From Gnetum montanum (lineage: Eukaryota; Streptophyta; Gnetopsida; Gnetales; Gnetaceae): 64,000 bases of DNA. The notes beneath the pieces are model-generated. The model did no database searches. It was not told the DNA's origin and was given only the letters and a program-made list of their open reading frames with translations. Positions 12,586-25,040 of this stretch are shown piece after piece. The stretch is from the NCBI GenBank assembly GCA_015680685.1, contig MNCI01025327.1:52150-116149 (forward strand). The letters run 5' to 3'. How positions within the stretch are numbered: position 1 is the first letter of the stretch; each line of letters opens with the position of its first letter. The position numbers were made by a program, and so were the translations under genes.

Positions 12586-14755
12586 ATGAAGTTGTTTCCC
12601 AGGACACTCATAAAGGAATTAGAGAGTTGGTTCCGATCCTTAGAACCGGAAACCATTAGGAAGTGGAGTACGATGTTAGATTTGTTTCACGATAAATATC
12701 AAATGTACTCCAGAGTGTCTAATTTGCGTAAGCAAATCCAAGGATGGAAGCAAGGTACTCACAAACCCTTAGATGCTGCCATGGGCCACTACTATGCATT
12801 GTTACATCATTGCCCAGGCCATGGTTACACACAGTGGGATCAACTTTGCCACATCGTAGATGGGCTAAGATATGAAACTAGGAGAACCCTTGAGACTTAT
12901 GCCCAAGGGAGACTATCAGAACTTAGATCCCATGAGATTCATTGATTGTTGGAGCAAGTAGCCAAAGAAGAAGGGGAGCTATGAAAAAGGGAAAGTGAGG
13001 AAGAATATAACTGTGATCCCTCTCTTCGAAAGAAGGGAGTGAGATTTTGTGATGAAGAGGATGAGTCACCACTCGAAGAGTTGGTGAACCGAAAAACCTT
13101 GCCGCTTCAGAAGCTAACAACAGAGGTAGCGGCTAAGGTAGATTAGATACAAGACTCCTTGGATAGTAGATTTGAACTTGTACTGAAAATCATAGAGGAG
13201 CCTAAGGAGGAACAAAGTAGTGACAAAGATAAGAAAAAGTGGAAAGATTCAGGCCCTGCACAATATGACCATCCTAAGGGATTCAAACACAGACAATGAC
13301 AGTGGATGTGAGATCTGCCAATATGACCATCCTAAGGGATGTTGTCCAATCATCTCACATCTACAAGAGTCTGGGGTGTATGCACTCAACCCGACACTTA
13401 ACAGATGGTAGACACCCCGAAGGTTACGTTATCCCCAAGGTAACCCAAGATAGTTCCACCAACCATTAACGTACTATCCAAGTGGGACTCCACCACAACC
13501 CATTGGGCAACATCAGCAGTGGCAATGCCCACAGTCATGGGGGATGCCACCATCGAAACAACAGTACCCTTACAGGCAACCAGACCCGTATGGATACTAC
13601 GTGCAGCAGCCGATTTCTCCAAGTGACTCCATGGGTCACACAACTCTCCAACGTCACTACCAAGTTTGGGAGTACTTTAGAAGGACTCCTTCTCCTCCGG
13701 GAGACGCTCCATACCCATACCATCCTCCTAATCCATCCACACCTCTTCCACTAGTAGTTCCCATAACACCTCCTGCTCCAACAATGCAAGGGGAACTCCC
13801 CACTCAACCGCAGCCACGAAATGCTATGAGAGCCATAAACATTCAACCTGCTACTAGTTCTAACAACCGCAAAAAGAGAAGACCTTTCTTCAGAACCAAA
13901 AGCCTAGACAAGCTCTCACAACAACAAGCGGTTGAGTCTAGGTATGCTCCTCCAACAATTAAGGCTTTGGAGCACCCTTCAGTCCAACAACAGAGCTTAA
14001 CACATACGGTTATGTTAACACATACCGTAACTGACTGGATCAAGGTAGGCCAACTTCCCAGGAAACTATCTAACCCTGGAAGTCCCTTAATCTACCTCCA
14101 AGTCACCGGGAACGAACCATATAAGGCTCTTCTTAACTCAAGTTCCGAATTCAACTTAATATCACGAGAGATGTATCAAGCCTGAAACTTGCCCCAACTC
14201 AAGAAGAGCAACATTCAACTAGAGCTGGTTGACCAGTCCATCACCATTTCCTTGGGATTGGTGGAGGACATCATTACCACTGTGTGTGGTTGGTCATACC
14301 TAGCTGATTTCCTGGTGATAGAAATTAACAATGACAAAAGGAACTTCCCAACTATAATGGGAAGGCCATGGCCAAGTACAATAGATGCATGCCTAGGGAT
14401 CCATGATCTTTCCTTGGAGAAATCTAAGGTAAATATTTATGAAAAGATCGAGAAGAAGAAAGTTTCATACATCACATACAGTGATTCATCGGGTGATGAC
14501 ATGGAGGAATGCTCGGCATCTCCTCCATGCAACAGGTGTGCCCTTGAAACTCTGAGACAAAGATGTCTGTATGTAGCAACCACACAAGCAGTGGACACCC
14601 CGTGGTTGACAGCTAGTCAAAAGAGTAACCAACCAACATGCATGGAACGAACTGGGGGAACAACTCATGCCAACAATGAAAGCATAGATACATTGGAATA
14701 TGAGCATCACCGACTTCCACCCCTTAATCTAAGAACATCAATTGGGAGAAGTTAG
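12586..14755 (+). pseudogene. Decayed gag-protease of the non-autonomous Gypsy element
   Basis: The frame 12586-12945 carries a retrotransposon gag block (LFPRTLIKELESWFRSL, then KWSTMLDLFHDKYQ). After a stop at 12943 the reading continues through a charged linker to a partial zinc knuckle near 13309 (CEICQYDHPKGCCP). A proline/tyrosine/glutamine-rich linker follows (13544-13900). A retropepsin-like domain lies at about 14085-14430 (YKALLNSSSEFNLIS, then SYLADFLVIE and GRPWPSTID). The expected catalytic Asp in the D-S/T-G position reads Asn (LLNSSSE), so the protease would be inactive. A stop at 14183 separates the two protease halves. A short tandem repeat of atatgaccatcctaaggga lies before the zinc knuckle (about 13264 and 13322). 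Confidence 0.75.
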
Positions 14756-14863
14756 ACACTTCTAAGAAATTCAAACAGGTGCTCATTATTTCAGATCTCT
14801 CCCTTTCCATTCAGTCATGGGGGAGATGGCCACCTATGCTAATCATTTGGGGCCCTCAGTTCT

Positions 14864-15001
14864 TTTTAAGTTTTTGTTTTTACACTTTTTTGTTTTACAT
14901 GCTTTTGTTTTACACATTTTTGTTTTCCACATTTTTGGTTTTACACATTTTTATTTTACACATTTTTGTTTTACACATTTTTGTTTTACAAATTTCTTTA
15001 A
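14864..15001 (+). repeat. Degenerate tandem repeat of an acatttttgtttt unit
   Basis: Seven or so imperfect copies of a 15-base unit (acacatttttgtttt) run head to tail. They create phenylalanine-rich open frames that are artefacts. The minus-strand relative has the corresponding A-rich tract at 3630-3860, so this is an inherited part of the family's post-coding region. Confidence 0.7.
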
Positions 15002-16800
15002 CTTTTCTTGTTTTTGTTTTACAACATCATTATACTTTTTCATTTGTGTGTGTGTGTGTGTGTTACCCACCTTGTAAGTTTGTCACCCAATAAGTGTTCT
15101 TCATGATGGTATGAACTATTTTCATATTGATTGCTAATGTTTGGTTTTTACCTTTAAGTCATGATGTTGATACTAAGGTATGGTTCTTTTGATATAGTAG
15201 GCAATGAGTCCACTTCATCCATTCATCCACAAGTTTCTATGGTCTCTCTTGACTTGGAAATGTACAATCCCTTTCATCATAAGAACTTTTTACGAATCGG
15301 TGATGGGGCATTTCTCAAAATAAGGAAGGACTCAAGCATTGAAAAGGGTGTGACTTCAAGGGAACTTGATGCATTTGTGTTGGCCATTCTCTTGGGTGCT
15401 TGGATATTTTCTTCTTGAGTTTTCTTGCCACTTCGACGTTACCTAATTATCAGGAAGCTGAGCAAATAAAAATAACAAAGTCTTTGCATGGTGTGGTTCT
15501 CACGTATGCACACATAAAACATCAAAAAAAACTGTGATAATTCAAAGCACATCCCTTAGATGAAATAACCATTTGGGCTACAAGCACTAGTTATGGAACT
15601 AAAATAAAAATGTTCCCTCTAACTAAGGCCCTTCTCGCTTCCCATTCTCTCCTCCTTGTTTTGTTAGAATGGTGGTGGCTCTTGGGTGAAGGCATTCTTG
15701 TTACTTCAAGAGGATGGATTGGCCAAATGTATTAATGCGAAGTCACTGGATGTGGATTGTTTGAGGCCGGACTTGGAATGGGATATACTAAGTCACATTA
15801 ATCATAAAATATACAAGGGTTTGTACACCACCTTGTTCTTGGGATTCCATTCCATTCTCTTCTCTCCATCCTTCTCTCCATTGTTCACCTCGTTGCTAGT
15901 TGTATCATTAGTGTATATTCTGGTTGATACATTGTTTTCTTTTTGGTAAATTCTTGCAGTTAAGACTTTAACTCTTGTTCCAAATGACATTCCTAGAGCC
16001 TACGGACTCTTTGAATGTGGGTTTGTTGGGGCATTAAGGGCATGAGCCTGCTTTGGGGAGGACCCACTGACATTCCTATTTGGTGCATCAGTTAAATTCT
16101 TTCCCCCAACATTTTTGCAATCGATTTTATTTTGTTCATTTCCATCTTGACATCCCTTTCATCAATGTCATAGTTGTCTCTTTTTCTCCATCTTTCTTGA
16201 TTCTTTTTCTTTCTCCATTCTATCGCTACCGGAGATTCCCTATTAGTCATGGGGGTATGGGGCCCAATTTTTTCAGTTTTCTCCTAACCCCTACAGCTTC
16301 GGTAGTCATCAATATTATATCTCCAAACCCGCAATCAGCCATACCACAACTCAGCCAATGGACCTTTCACCGAAGCAAGGTATCAACTACATTGGAATTT
16401 AGTTACCCTTACTAATATAAGACTGTGTTGTGTGTGCAGATGGCGATCATACAACAACGGATTGGACCTGGAGGGAACACCTAGAATGGAGCGGTGCTAA
16501 AGCAGCTATGCAAGGAGCAAGATCGATGGTGCGCTTATGGATGGACAACAAAAGGCACAATCTTGGCGTTGGCAGCAGCAAAACTTCTTTCTCTCTCTCT
16601 TTCTCAGCTGCCAAATGAGGCCTGATGTCAATGTAATAAAGTGTTCACTCTTGTTGTCGTGAATACCAGTTTTGTCTTGTCTTGTAATGATGATCCGTTC
16701 ACATGTCATCCCATTAGTTCCATTTTGAGTCAATAATCCCATACCTTCCCAATATTTTGTAAGGAACTCGAGGACGAGTTTTTATTCAGTCACGGGGGTA
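15002..16800 (+). other. Non-coding 3' region of the non-autonomous Gypsy element
   Basis: It contains a (TG)n run at 15044-15062 and a block shared with 60-1362. The polypurine tract CGGGGGTA ends at 16800 immediately before the 3' LTR. Similar tracts (TCATGGGGG) also occur at about 14815 and 16247. Open frames at 15161-15418, 16080-16415 and 16430-16618 show no recognisable domain. Confidence 0.6.
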
Positions 16801-17463
16801 TGATGGGATGCGATATTGCATGGGCCGCGATATCACGTCGTCCCCCGCGATATCGCGATCCACCACCAAGTCTATAAATAAGAGGCGGCTCTCCCTTGTT
16901 TCTCATCTAGATCTAGACCCTTAGCAAAACTCTGGTAGTTTTACCTCTCCAGAGATAGAATATTTTCCATGTGCTCGCAGTAGGAGCTCCAAAGTGAACG
17001 GATCTTTATTTGAGCAAATATTGTACCTGAACACATGTTTGTGTATGGCAATAAAGAAGAACTTCTTGGATAAACCTTGCAGTGCATGGAATAGACTAAA
17101 TAGAACTTTTATTTATTGTTATTTACTATTTACCATTTAATCACTTTATTAGTTATTAAATCTCTCTCAACCCTTCTCTCCTAGTTAAGTGCCTCAATAC
17201 GACCGCTTCAAGCACGTGCGTTACGCTTGGTGATCCCAGCAACGATTAGCGTTTGGTAACCAAGGTTGCATTAGTTCAGGGTGTGAACGGTAAGTGGGAA
17301 CAAATGATAATGCTAGTTTAATTAAGGCTTAGTTAGTTAGTTAAAGTTAGTCAATTAGTCTCTTCAACCCTTCACCTCACTAGCATAGGAGATAAAACAT
17401 AAAAGGCATAAAAATCATATACCTCAAACTTACTTAACCATACACCATGACAAATACAAGTAA
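16801..17463 (+). repeat. 3' LTR, 3'-truncated (663 bp)
   Basis: It begins TGATGGG after the polypurine tract and is collinear with the 5' LTR up to the phrase gacaaatacaagtaa. It then stops abruptly and switches to minus-strand gag sequence of the host element. The palindrome block has three GATATC cores where the 5' LTR has two, some with CpG-to-TpG/CpA changes. Confidence 0.85.
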
Positions 17464-20419
17464 TTCTGGGATGTAGTTGGATGAGACATGTACGATGATG
17501 ATTCAGGCCATGGAGTTGTAGACTTATGGTATTCCACTGGGTAGTAGGAAGAAGAAGCATGAATTAAAGTACCCCTTGGAGATATAGGTTATTGGACATA
17601 GAAACCATATGGATCTAGCTATCTATATGGGTATTTTTATCTTGGTGGTGACATTCTCCATGATTGTGGTTGTTGTCACTGCTGATAAAATCACTCTTGA
17701 GATTGAGGATAGGAACTATTAGGATAGTACTATTCATGGTAGGGTTTTTTGTGGTTACCTTGTAGATAAGGTAATATTTTGGACATTTGTTTTTTAATAA
17801 ATTTTTGATTCCATACATATACCCCAAATTTTTGTAGTTGTGTCATCAAATAACAACATTTCTAGGGATGTTCATATTGACACTTATCACATTTGTTTTC
17901 TTCTTCAAAACTAGAGTATGTAAGCTGTTCTATAACAACTAACTTCTCCTTGTACTTTTCATGTCCATTATCTTTCTTTTTCTTATTGTCTTTGCTTTTA
18001 ACAAATGCTTACTATGCATTCTCTTCTACTATTTTTTATGTCATTTCAAACTTTTCATTAATGGAATACCGAATCTTCTCTACTTTAGTTGCAATATTAT
18101 TAATTGACATTTTTATAAGCAAAGTCTTTCTCTAAATGATATCTTCCATGGTCTTCTTCTCTTGGCTTTCACAAACTCTCGGATCTATCTTTCTTTAAGA
18201 AGGATCTCTGTTATAATCTTTAGTTGACTTTCTTCTTCTTGGTTCATCTTCTTCTTTTGTAACTTGATCCAGTAACCTTTATATATGATGGGTTATTATC
18301 TTTGATAATCATCCTTTGGCATACACATCAAGGATCTTTATAGTTTTGTTTCATAGCCCATTAATAATATGTCTTAGCTATTCCCTTTGAGAAAATCCAT
18401 CGTCTAGGCATTGTGTAAAGTGAGTAGTACCTACCCATAGCTACATTAATGGATTCATGTATCTCTTACTTCCATCTTCCATCCTTGGATTTTTTTTTCT
18501 TAAATTTTACACTTGTGAATAAATTTGGTACTTATCTTTAAATAGGTCTAGCATAGTGCTCCATCTTCTGATTGATTCTAATTTTGCTAAACTGTATCAG
18601 CTCTCTATCCCATTGTTGAGTATTCTTGGGAACAACTTTAACTTTTTATAGTCATTCTCTATGTTTTGTAGTGCACAAACTTTGTGGAATGCTTGAAGGT
18701 GGTGTTGTGGATCTGCATTGTATTCCCTTTCGAATTTTGGAATGTTATTTATGTCAAGTTTCTTGATGCGACTATCCCTTAGATGTCTGGTCAAAATGTA
18801 TACTACTTTTTTTTATATTAATCATGCTTCGTGTAGCTAATATGAGTCTTCATAGTCTTTGGGTTTGTAACCTCTATTGTAGTAGATATCTCTTTGATGC
18901 TCATGATGTTCTTTTCTCTCATGTCTTAGTTCTCTTTCTCTTTCTTCTTCATCATGATGCCTTCTTCTATCTAAACATTTGTTGTGATTCCTCCTTCTCT
19001 CATTGTCATGATCCCTTTGTCTTTGTCTTTCCTTGTTAGAATTTGTTAATAACTGTGATGAAGAGGATGTAAGACTTTGAAAGTGATGTCAGCCAACTTT
19101 TCTTCTATGACCCCTTGATTCATCTTTTCTAGATTTGCTCTAAGTCCTAGGCCTTGTGTCCCTCATAAGTCTAGAGTACACCTCATCCCTTTCAAGAGTC
19201 TCTGCTAGAGCTAAATGCATTTTAACTACATAGGATCTTTAGTGTATGGAGTAGGTGATCAAGAGTTAGATTTGTGGTGATGATGAAACTTCTCAACCTT
19301 GTATAGTGTATATTCATTTCCTGTAAGGATGATTGTCTATGGTGTCCTATTGCCTTTCTCTTATTCATATCTCACTCTCGTAATAGCATCTTTCCTAGCT
19401 TGAATCTCTGTTTGGCTGATATGACTTTGTCATATTCTTTGTGACTGCGTATCCTCCCTATATGTGACTACAACTCATTCTAAGTAGAGCTGCTTGGAGC
19501 ATAGATGGTGCTAAATAGTCTAGTAGTAGGACAATATTACCTTTTAAGTATTTTCATCTAAATTATTTATCTTGATGAAAAATTAATGTAAAATTAGGAT
19601 AATATGGATCAACATGAGCATATGGTATTTTGGTTTGCACTGGTCCATTCCAACTTTTCTCATTACAGTTTTTGTCGTTATTTTCCATTAAGGTCAATAG
19701 CAATGGAGATTTCACTTTATGTGTAGAAGCTATTTTGAAATAGTTAATGTTTAAAAGTGTGTAAATTATTATAAGTATTGAAAGATAATTTGAAATACTT
19801 GAGACAATGAATAGTGATAAAATTAACTAACTAATAAACATTCATATCATCCCTAGCAACAAAGCTAACGATGAGAGGTGAGAGTTCCCAATACTTAGCC
19901 ATAAACACAGTTGACCAAATTGTAATTCATGGATGTAATAATATAAGTATATTAGCAAGTTGATAATAAGTTTCTTATTGTTATCCTCTTACTAGAGTTA
20001 GTGAAGTGGAAAACACATGATTTAATTCTAAGCAAAATATATGATCAAATAATGTTGTATGGCTCTTAGTGTATTGAAAGTAAATATAGTGATTTGAATA
20101 TAAATTCTATTAACTAAGAATAATGTAAACACAAAGTTATTCTAGTCTAATGGCAATAAGCATCCGTTCCTGACTTGCCAAACACACCTTGAGCTAATAT
20201 AACCATTACTAGTATTACTATGTAATAGCTATTAAGTGAATCAAGCTTAACCATTATTGGGTTATCAAATGATCATATTTTTGTCTTGAAATTGGTTGTA
20301 CTTATTTCACCAATTACCTCATATATATTAAAAAGTAAATGACATAGAAACATAAATTTCATAGGAAATATAAATTACATAAGAAAGTAAATCTGGTCTA
20401 AGTGAGATACTACAATGAT
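17464..20419 (-). mobile_element. Second minus-strand Gypsy copy: gag, leader and 5' LTR relic
   Basis: This is the continuation of the copy at 9634-11723. The gag linker lies at about 17700-17464 (a PYGFYVQ-type proline/tyrosine-rich block like that at 13586-13606). The gag core is at 18794-18597 (NIPKFEREYNADPQHHLQAFHKVCALQ, given here as family evidence) and downstream. The leader runs to a primer-binding site at 19868-19850. The 5' LTR relic runs from 19869 toward 20419 and matches the end of the 11724-12487 LTR in reverse complement. It is cut at 20420 by the chromovirus LTR. Numerous stops show long decay. Confidence 0.72.
19850..19868 (-). other. Degenerate tRNA-Asp primer-binding site of the minus-strand Gypsy
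   Basis: Reverse complement TTAGCTTTGTTGCTAGGGA aligns with the site at 12488-12506 (TTGGCGTCATTGCCGGGGA) with five changes. The bordering LTR end reads CTCATCG against CTCATCA. This anchors the 5' end of the autonomous-type copy and shows it uses the same primer as the polymerase-less element. Confidence 0.6.
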
Positions 20420-20801
20420 TGTAATGAACCACTTCTCCTTAAGTTTTTGAGTTAACATTGTAATAGTCTTTCCGTGTGTTTGTGTGCATGTTTTGTTGTC
20501 AAGTTGTGTGTGTGCTTTGTTTGGATTATGATGGAAATTGTTGATTAGAATAGTAATAAATTTGTTGACCAGATTTTTATAGTATTATGATTAAATGTTT
20601 AAATACTTTATGCATAATAAATATGCTTTAAAATACATGCTAGGAATGTTTTAAAATAATAATAATAATAAATATATGGGAAAAATATTTTCTATTCTAT
20701 TTCAACAGAGATGTTGAGAAACAAAAGAAAAACATAGGAAAATACTCTAAGGTGTGCCTCAAGAGCTAAAACAAGTATGTTGAGATGCAAGATAATGCTC
20801 A
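20420..20801 (+). repeat. 5' LTR of the chromovirus-type element
   Basis: It begins TGTAATGAACC and ends TGCTCA, and aligns along its length with 25041-25428 (TGTAACGAACC ... TGCTCA). Both copies contain a short (AAT)n run and a purine-rich segment near the 3' end. Scattered substitutions and small indels indicate an old insertion. Confidence 0.85.
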
Positions 20802-20989
20802 TTACTGAGGAACTTAACCTATAAATCAAGTCAAAGGAACCTAACCCATGAATCAGGGATATTGTATGTAAATACCATAACTTTTTATTTTATTTTATTT
20901 TATTTTTTTCGAAATGTGATGCATTGTTCTTTTTACTTTAAAATAGCTGAGCATAAGTACCCTCTCCATGGCTATAGAAAGATCATGTG

Positions 20990-23900
20990 CTGACCTTTCA
21001 AAGCTTGTAAGATGATGGGAAAATTCACATTCCTAATGACCTAAAAAAGAAAGTGCACCTACAGTAAGCACATGTGAAATAAAAAAGATGGGAATACTTG
21101 CACCTACAACAAGGGTCCAAGAATGTGACTAAATATGAACATGAGTTTGCTAATTTAATGATGTATACACTAGAAATTCCAAAATACATGAGAATCAAAA
21201 ACTTTATCAATGGCTTGCAACCTTCAGCCCAAGAAAAAGTTAATTTGTTCGAGTTGGATAACTTATTAGTAGTTATTGATAAAGCTAAACTTGTGGAATT
21301 TGAATTCATTAGGAAGAAGGAATTGCTATTAACAAACTAGAAAGGAACTAATTCCATGGGAAAATCACAAAGGAAGGACAAATTTAACAACAAAAATTTT
21401 GATAAATTTACCACAATATCTCAAAAATCCAAGTAGCAATTTAAAGTACCAAGAAGTCAAGGATTAGATGGCAACTGATTTAATGAAAGAAATCAAATGG
21501 GAATGATACAAAGTAAATGATCAACCCTTAGAGGGCCAAGGAAGGGTTGTTGGACATGTGGAGGAGTCCATTTTTAGGCTCAATGCCCACAAACAAAGGC
21601 TCTTGAAGGAAAAGGACAGACATCTTCAACCACCATCCAACAAGCTTCTCACTAATTACATGCTACAACAAATGTTCCAACAAGAGTGCAATATCAAGCA
21701 TCAGTCTAAAAAACAATAGGTATCATTCATTCTCAATCTGTTACCATTCTTTTTTATAGTGGATCAACAAATTCACTTATATCAGATTCTTTGGTTAAAA
21801 GATTAGGGAGTAAAATTCATCTCTTACCATATATGGGAAAAGTGGAATTAGCTTCAGGTGACCATAAAGCCTTAGAATGTTTTGTGCCTAGTTGTGAGAT
21901 AAAAATTATGAATCAAACTTATGTTATGGACTTCCTTGTTATGAATTTAGGATCATACGATGTGGTTTTGGGTATGGACTAGTTGGTGAAAAATAAGGCA
22001 AAAATTGATTATGAACAGAAGTGCATAGAAATTAATAATGAAAAAATAAACCAGAAAATTTTTTGTCAGCCTTGGGATTGCTCAAGAAACATTATTTCTA
22101 CAAAACAAATGGTGCAAGAAATGCAAATAGCAAAAGCAACAATTTTGATCAGATTGTATGCAACAAATAGTAATAATGATTACCAACAAAAGAAAACACC
22201 ATTGGACTGTCTAGTTGTAGATGAATTCAAAGATGTGTTTACTGATGAGTTACCAGGTATGCCACCAAAAAGAAAGGTAGAGTTTGGGATTGAAATTCTT
22301 CCAGGAAGTGCTCCAGCTTCAAAGGAACCATATAGAATGTCACTAGCTAAGATGCATGAGTTAAAAACCCAACTTGAAGAACCATTGAAGAAGGGATTCA
22401 TTAGGCCTAGTGTGTCACCATGGGAAGCACCAGTTCTATTCGTCAAGAAGAAAGATGGAAGCTTACGCCTATGCATTTATTATCGATAGCTAAATAAGGT
22501 AACTATTAAGAATAAATATCCTCTTCCAAGGATTGATGACCTTTTTGATTAGCTCAAATAGGTAAAGGTATTTTCAAATTTCAATTTAAAGTTAGGATAT
22601 TACCAACTAAGAAGCAAACAAGAAGACATTTGAACAACAGCCTTCCAAATAAGGTATGTACATTATGGATTCACTGTTATGCCTTTTGGTCTAACTAATG
22701 CTCTCACTACCTTTATGATCATGATGAATCACATTTTTCAGTCATTTTTGGACTAGTTTGTATTAGTGTTCATAGATGATATTTAAATATATTCTAAGAC
22801 AGTTAAGGAACATGAGAAACACCTACGGACGATCCTACAAATCCTTATAATACATAAGTTGTATGCAAGTAAGAGTAAGTGTGCATTTTGGCAATCTAAA
22901 ATAAGGTTTCTTGGTCATGTCTTATCAAACAAAGGATTAGCAGTTGATCCAAATAAAATTGATGCAATAATTAGTTGGCCTCAACTTGAGAATGTTATAG
23001 AGGTCAGAAGTTTCTTGGGGTTAGCAAGCTACTACCATAGGTTTGTAAAAGATTTTTCAAAAAATTCAGCCCCTTTGACATCATTACTAAAGAAGAGCAA
23101 TCAATTCCAATGGTTAGAGAAATGTACTTTGGCTTTCCAAAAGCTAAAATAATTGTTAAAATCAACTCCTATATTAACTATGCCTTCAGAAAATGTTCAA
23201 TTTGATGTATATATAGATGCCTCCAAAGAGGGATTAGGTTGTGTTTTAATGCAACAAAATTAGGTAGTTGCTTATGGATCAAGACAATTAATACTTCATG
23301 AACACAATAAACCAGTGCATGATTTGGAACTTGCAGTAGTGGCCCATGCTTTGCAAACATGGAGACATTATTTGTATGGAAATAAATTTAGAGTATGGTC
23401 AGATCATCAAAGTTTGAAATACATACCCAGCCCAATTTAAACATGAGGCAAAGACGTTGGTTAGAATTCTTGTGTGATTATGATTTTGAGCTCCTTTATC
23501 ATGAGGGTAGGGGAAACAAGGTGGTAGATGCTCTCAACCAAAGGAGATATGTTAAGGGAACCTTTTTACTTTAGAGTACAATTTATAATTTGATTAGAAA
23601 GGGACTAGAAAATGATAAGGTCTTTGCTCAGAAATTTGAAAAGAAAAACCTAGGTCAACTGGAAAATGGATTTAAAATTACTATTGATGATTTGCTACTT
23701 TTCCAAAATCATTTATATGTTCCAACCAATGTAGAACTTAGAAATTTCATAATGCAAGAACACCATGAAATGGTTTATACAAGCCATCCATAGGCAAAAA
23801 AAAATGCTACATGGAATCAAAAAACAATTTTGGCGACCTGGAATGAAAAAAGATGTTGTTGAATTTGTGGCAAGGTGTTTAACATGTCAGTAAGTTAATG

Positions 23901-25015
23901 CTAAAATCAAGTACTAGCAGGTCTTTTACAACCACATAATATTCCTGAATGGAAATGGGATGAGATTAGAATAGATTTTATTGTTGGGTTACCAGAAGTT
24001 CTTAAAGGATATGATGCCATAATGGTGGTAGTTGATAGGCTAACAAAGTTAGCACACTTCATCAAAGTAAACTCAATTTACGATGCTAGAAAGATTGTAG
24101 AAATTTATATTCAAGAAATAGTTAGATTGCGTGGCATACCTAAGAAAATCATTTCAAACAGGGGTCCAAAGTTCACATCTCATTTTTGGCATGTTATCCA
24201 ACAAGCTCTTAGCACAAAACTAAATTTCAGCACAACCTATCATCCACAAACTGATGGTCAAGCTGAAAGAACAAATCAAGTGGTAGAAGATCTTTTAAGA
24301 ACCAATGTATTGGATCATCATAAAACTTGGGATAAGGTATTGTCCTTGGTAGAATTTGCCTACAATAACAGCTACCAAAGCAGCATTGAAAAGGCACCTT
24401 ATGAAACCTTGTATGGTAGAAAATGTAGAGTTCTTAGGTCTTGGGATCAGCTTAAGGAAAAATTGATTTTTGGGCCTAAGATGATTTTGGATTTGCAACT
24501 AAAGGTGAATCAAATTAAAGAGAGGCTAAAGCAAGCACAAGATAGACAAAAGAGTTATGTAGATAGTAGAAGGAGGGACCTAGAATTTTCTGTTGGAGAT
24601 AACGTATTCCTAAAACTCAAACCCTTTAAAAATGTCATTCGAGGTGTTAAAAAGAACAAACTTCAACCTAGATTTATTAACGCTTTTGAAGTCTTAGAGA
24701 AAATTGGTCCTATTGCTTATAGAATAGCTTTACCTCTTAGTTTATCATCTTTACATAATATTTTTCGTGTTTCTATGTTATGGAGGTATGTTTATGATTC
24801 TAAGAATTGTTTGCATTGGGAAAACCTTCAAGTTAGCCCAGATTGTACTATCCAAGTCCAGCAAATCCAAATTTCAAACTAAAGGGTGCTCAATCTCAAG
24901 CACCGTGCACTACCCCAAGTTTATCTTGATTGGAATGAAGATGGATTTGAAACCTCTTAGGAGATGAAGGATGTGGTTAGAGAGAGATACCCTCACCTAT
25001 TTAAACATTTCTAGG
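20990..25015 (+). pseudogene. Broken gag-pol of the chromovirus-type element
   Basis: Gag core at 21098-21340 (KNVTKYEHEFANL, FINGLQPSAQEKV); zinc knuckle CWTCGGVHF at about 21550. Protease at 21750-21980 with FYSGSTNSLIS, where the catalytic Asp of the D-S-G motif reads Tyr, and VVLGMD. RT at about 22200-22850 ([26 protein letters not shown] followed by a stop). The RT connection and RNase H lie at 22859-23450 (FLGHVLSNKGLAVDP, ASKEGLGCVLMQQN). Integrase at 23590-24600 (VVDRLTKLAHFIKV, TTYHPQTDGQAERTNQVV). The tail near 24900-25010 (DWNEDGFET, then RERYPHLF) resembles the end of a chromodomain. At least nine in-frame stops, mostly TAG, and several frameshifts make it non-functional. Confidence 0.82.
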
Positions 25016-25040
25016 AGGAAATGTCTTAAGGGGAGGGGGA

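Larger units (their letters stand above)
11724..17463 (+). mobile_element. Non-autonomous Ty3/Gypsy element carrying gag and protease but no polymerase (TR-GAG-like)
   Basis: 5' LTR 11724-12487, primer-binding site 12489-12506, decayed gag-protease 12586-14755, a 2-kb non-coding 3' region (14760-16800) and 3' LTR 16801-17463. There is no RT, RNase H or integrase similarity between protease and 3' LTR, which fits a TR-GAG type element dependent on proteins supplied in trans. The gag N-terminus is also missing: the frame begins at LFPRTLIKELESWFRSL, mid-domain relative to the minus-strand relative at 18597-18794. It sits in the protease region of the minus-strand element. The 3' LTR lacks its last part (about 137 bp of the 5' copy), and some 480 bp of the host element is also missing at that junction, so a deletion removed both. 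No target duplication can be checked because of it. Confidence 0.85.

Noticed and set aside
14779-15093. Phenylalanine-rich open frames (also 14817-15077)
   Set aside because: They are produced by the acatttttgtttt tandem repeat; no conserved protein would be expected.
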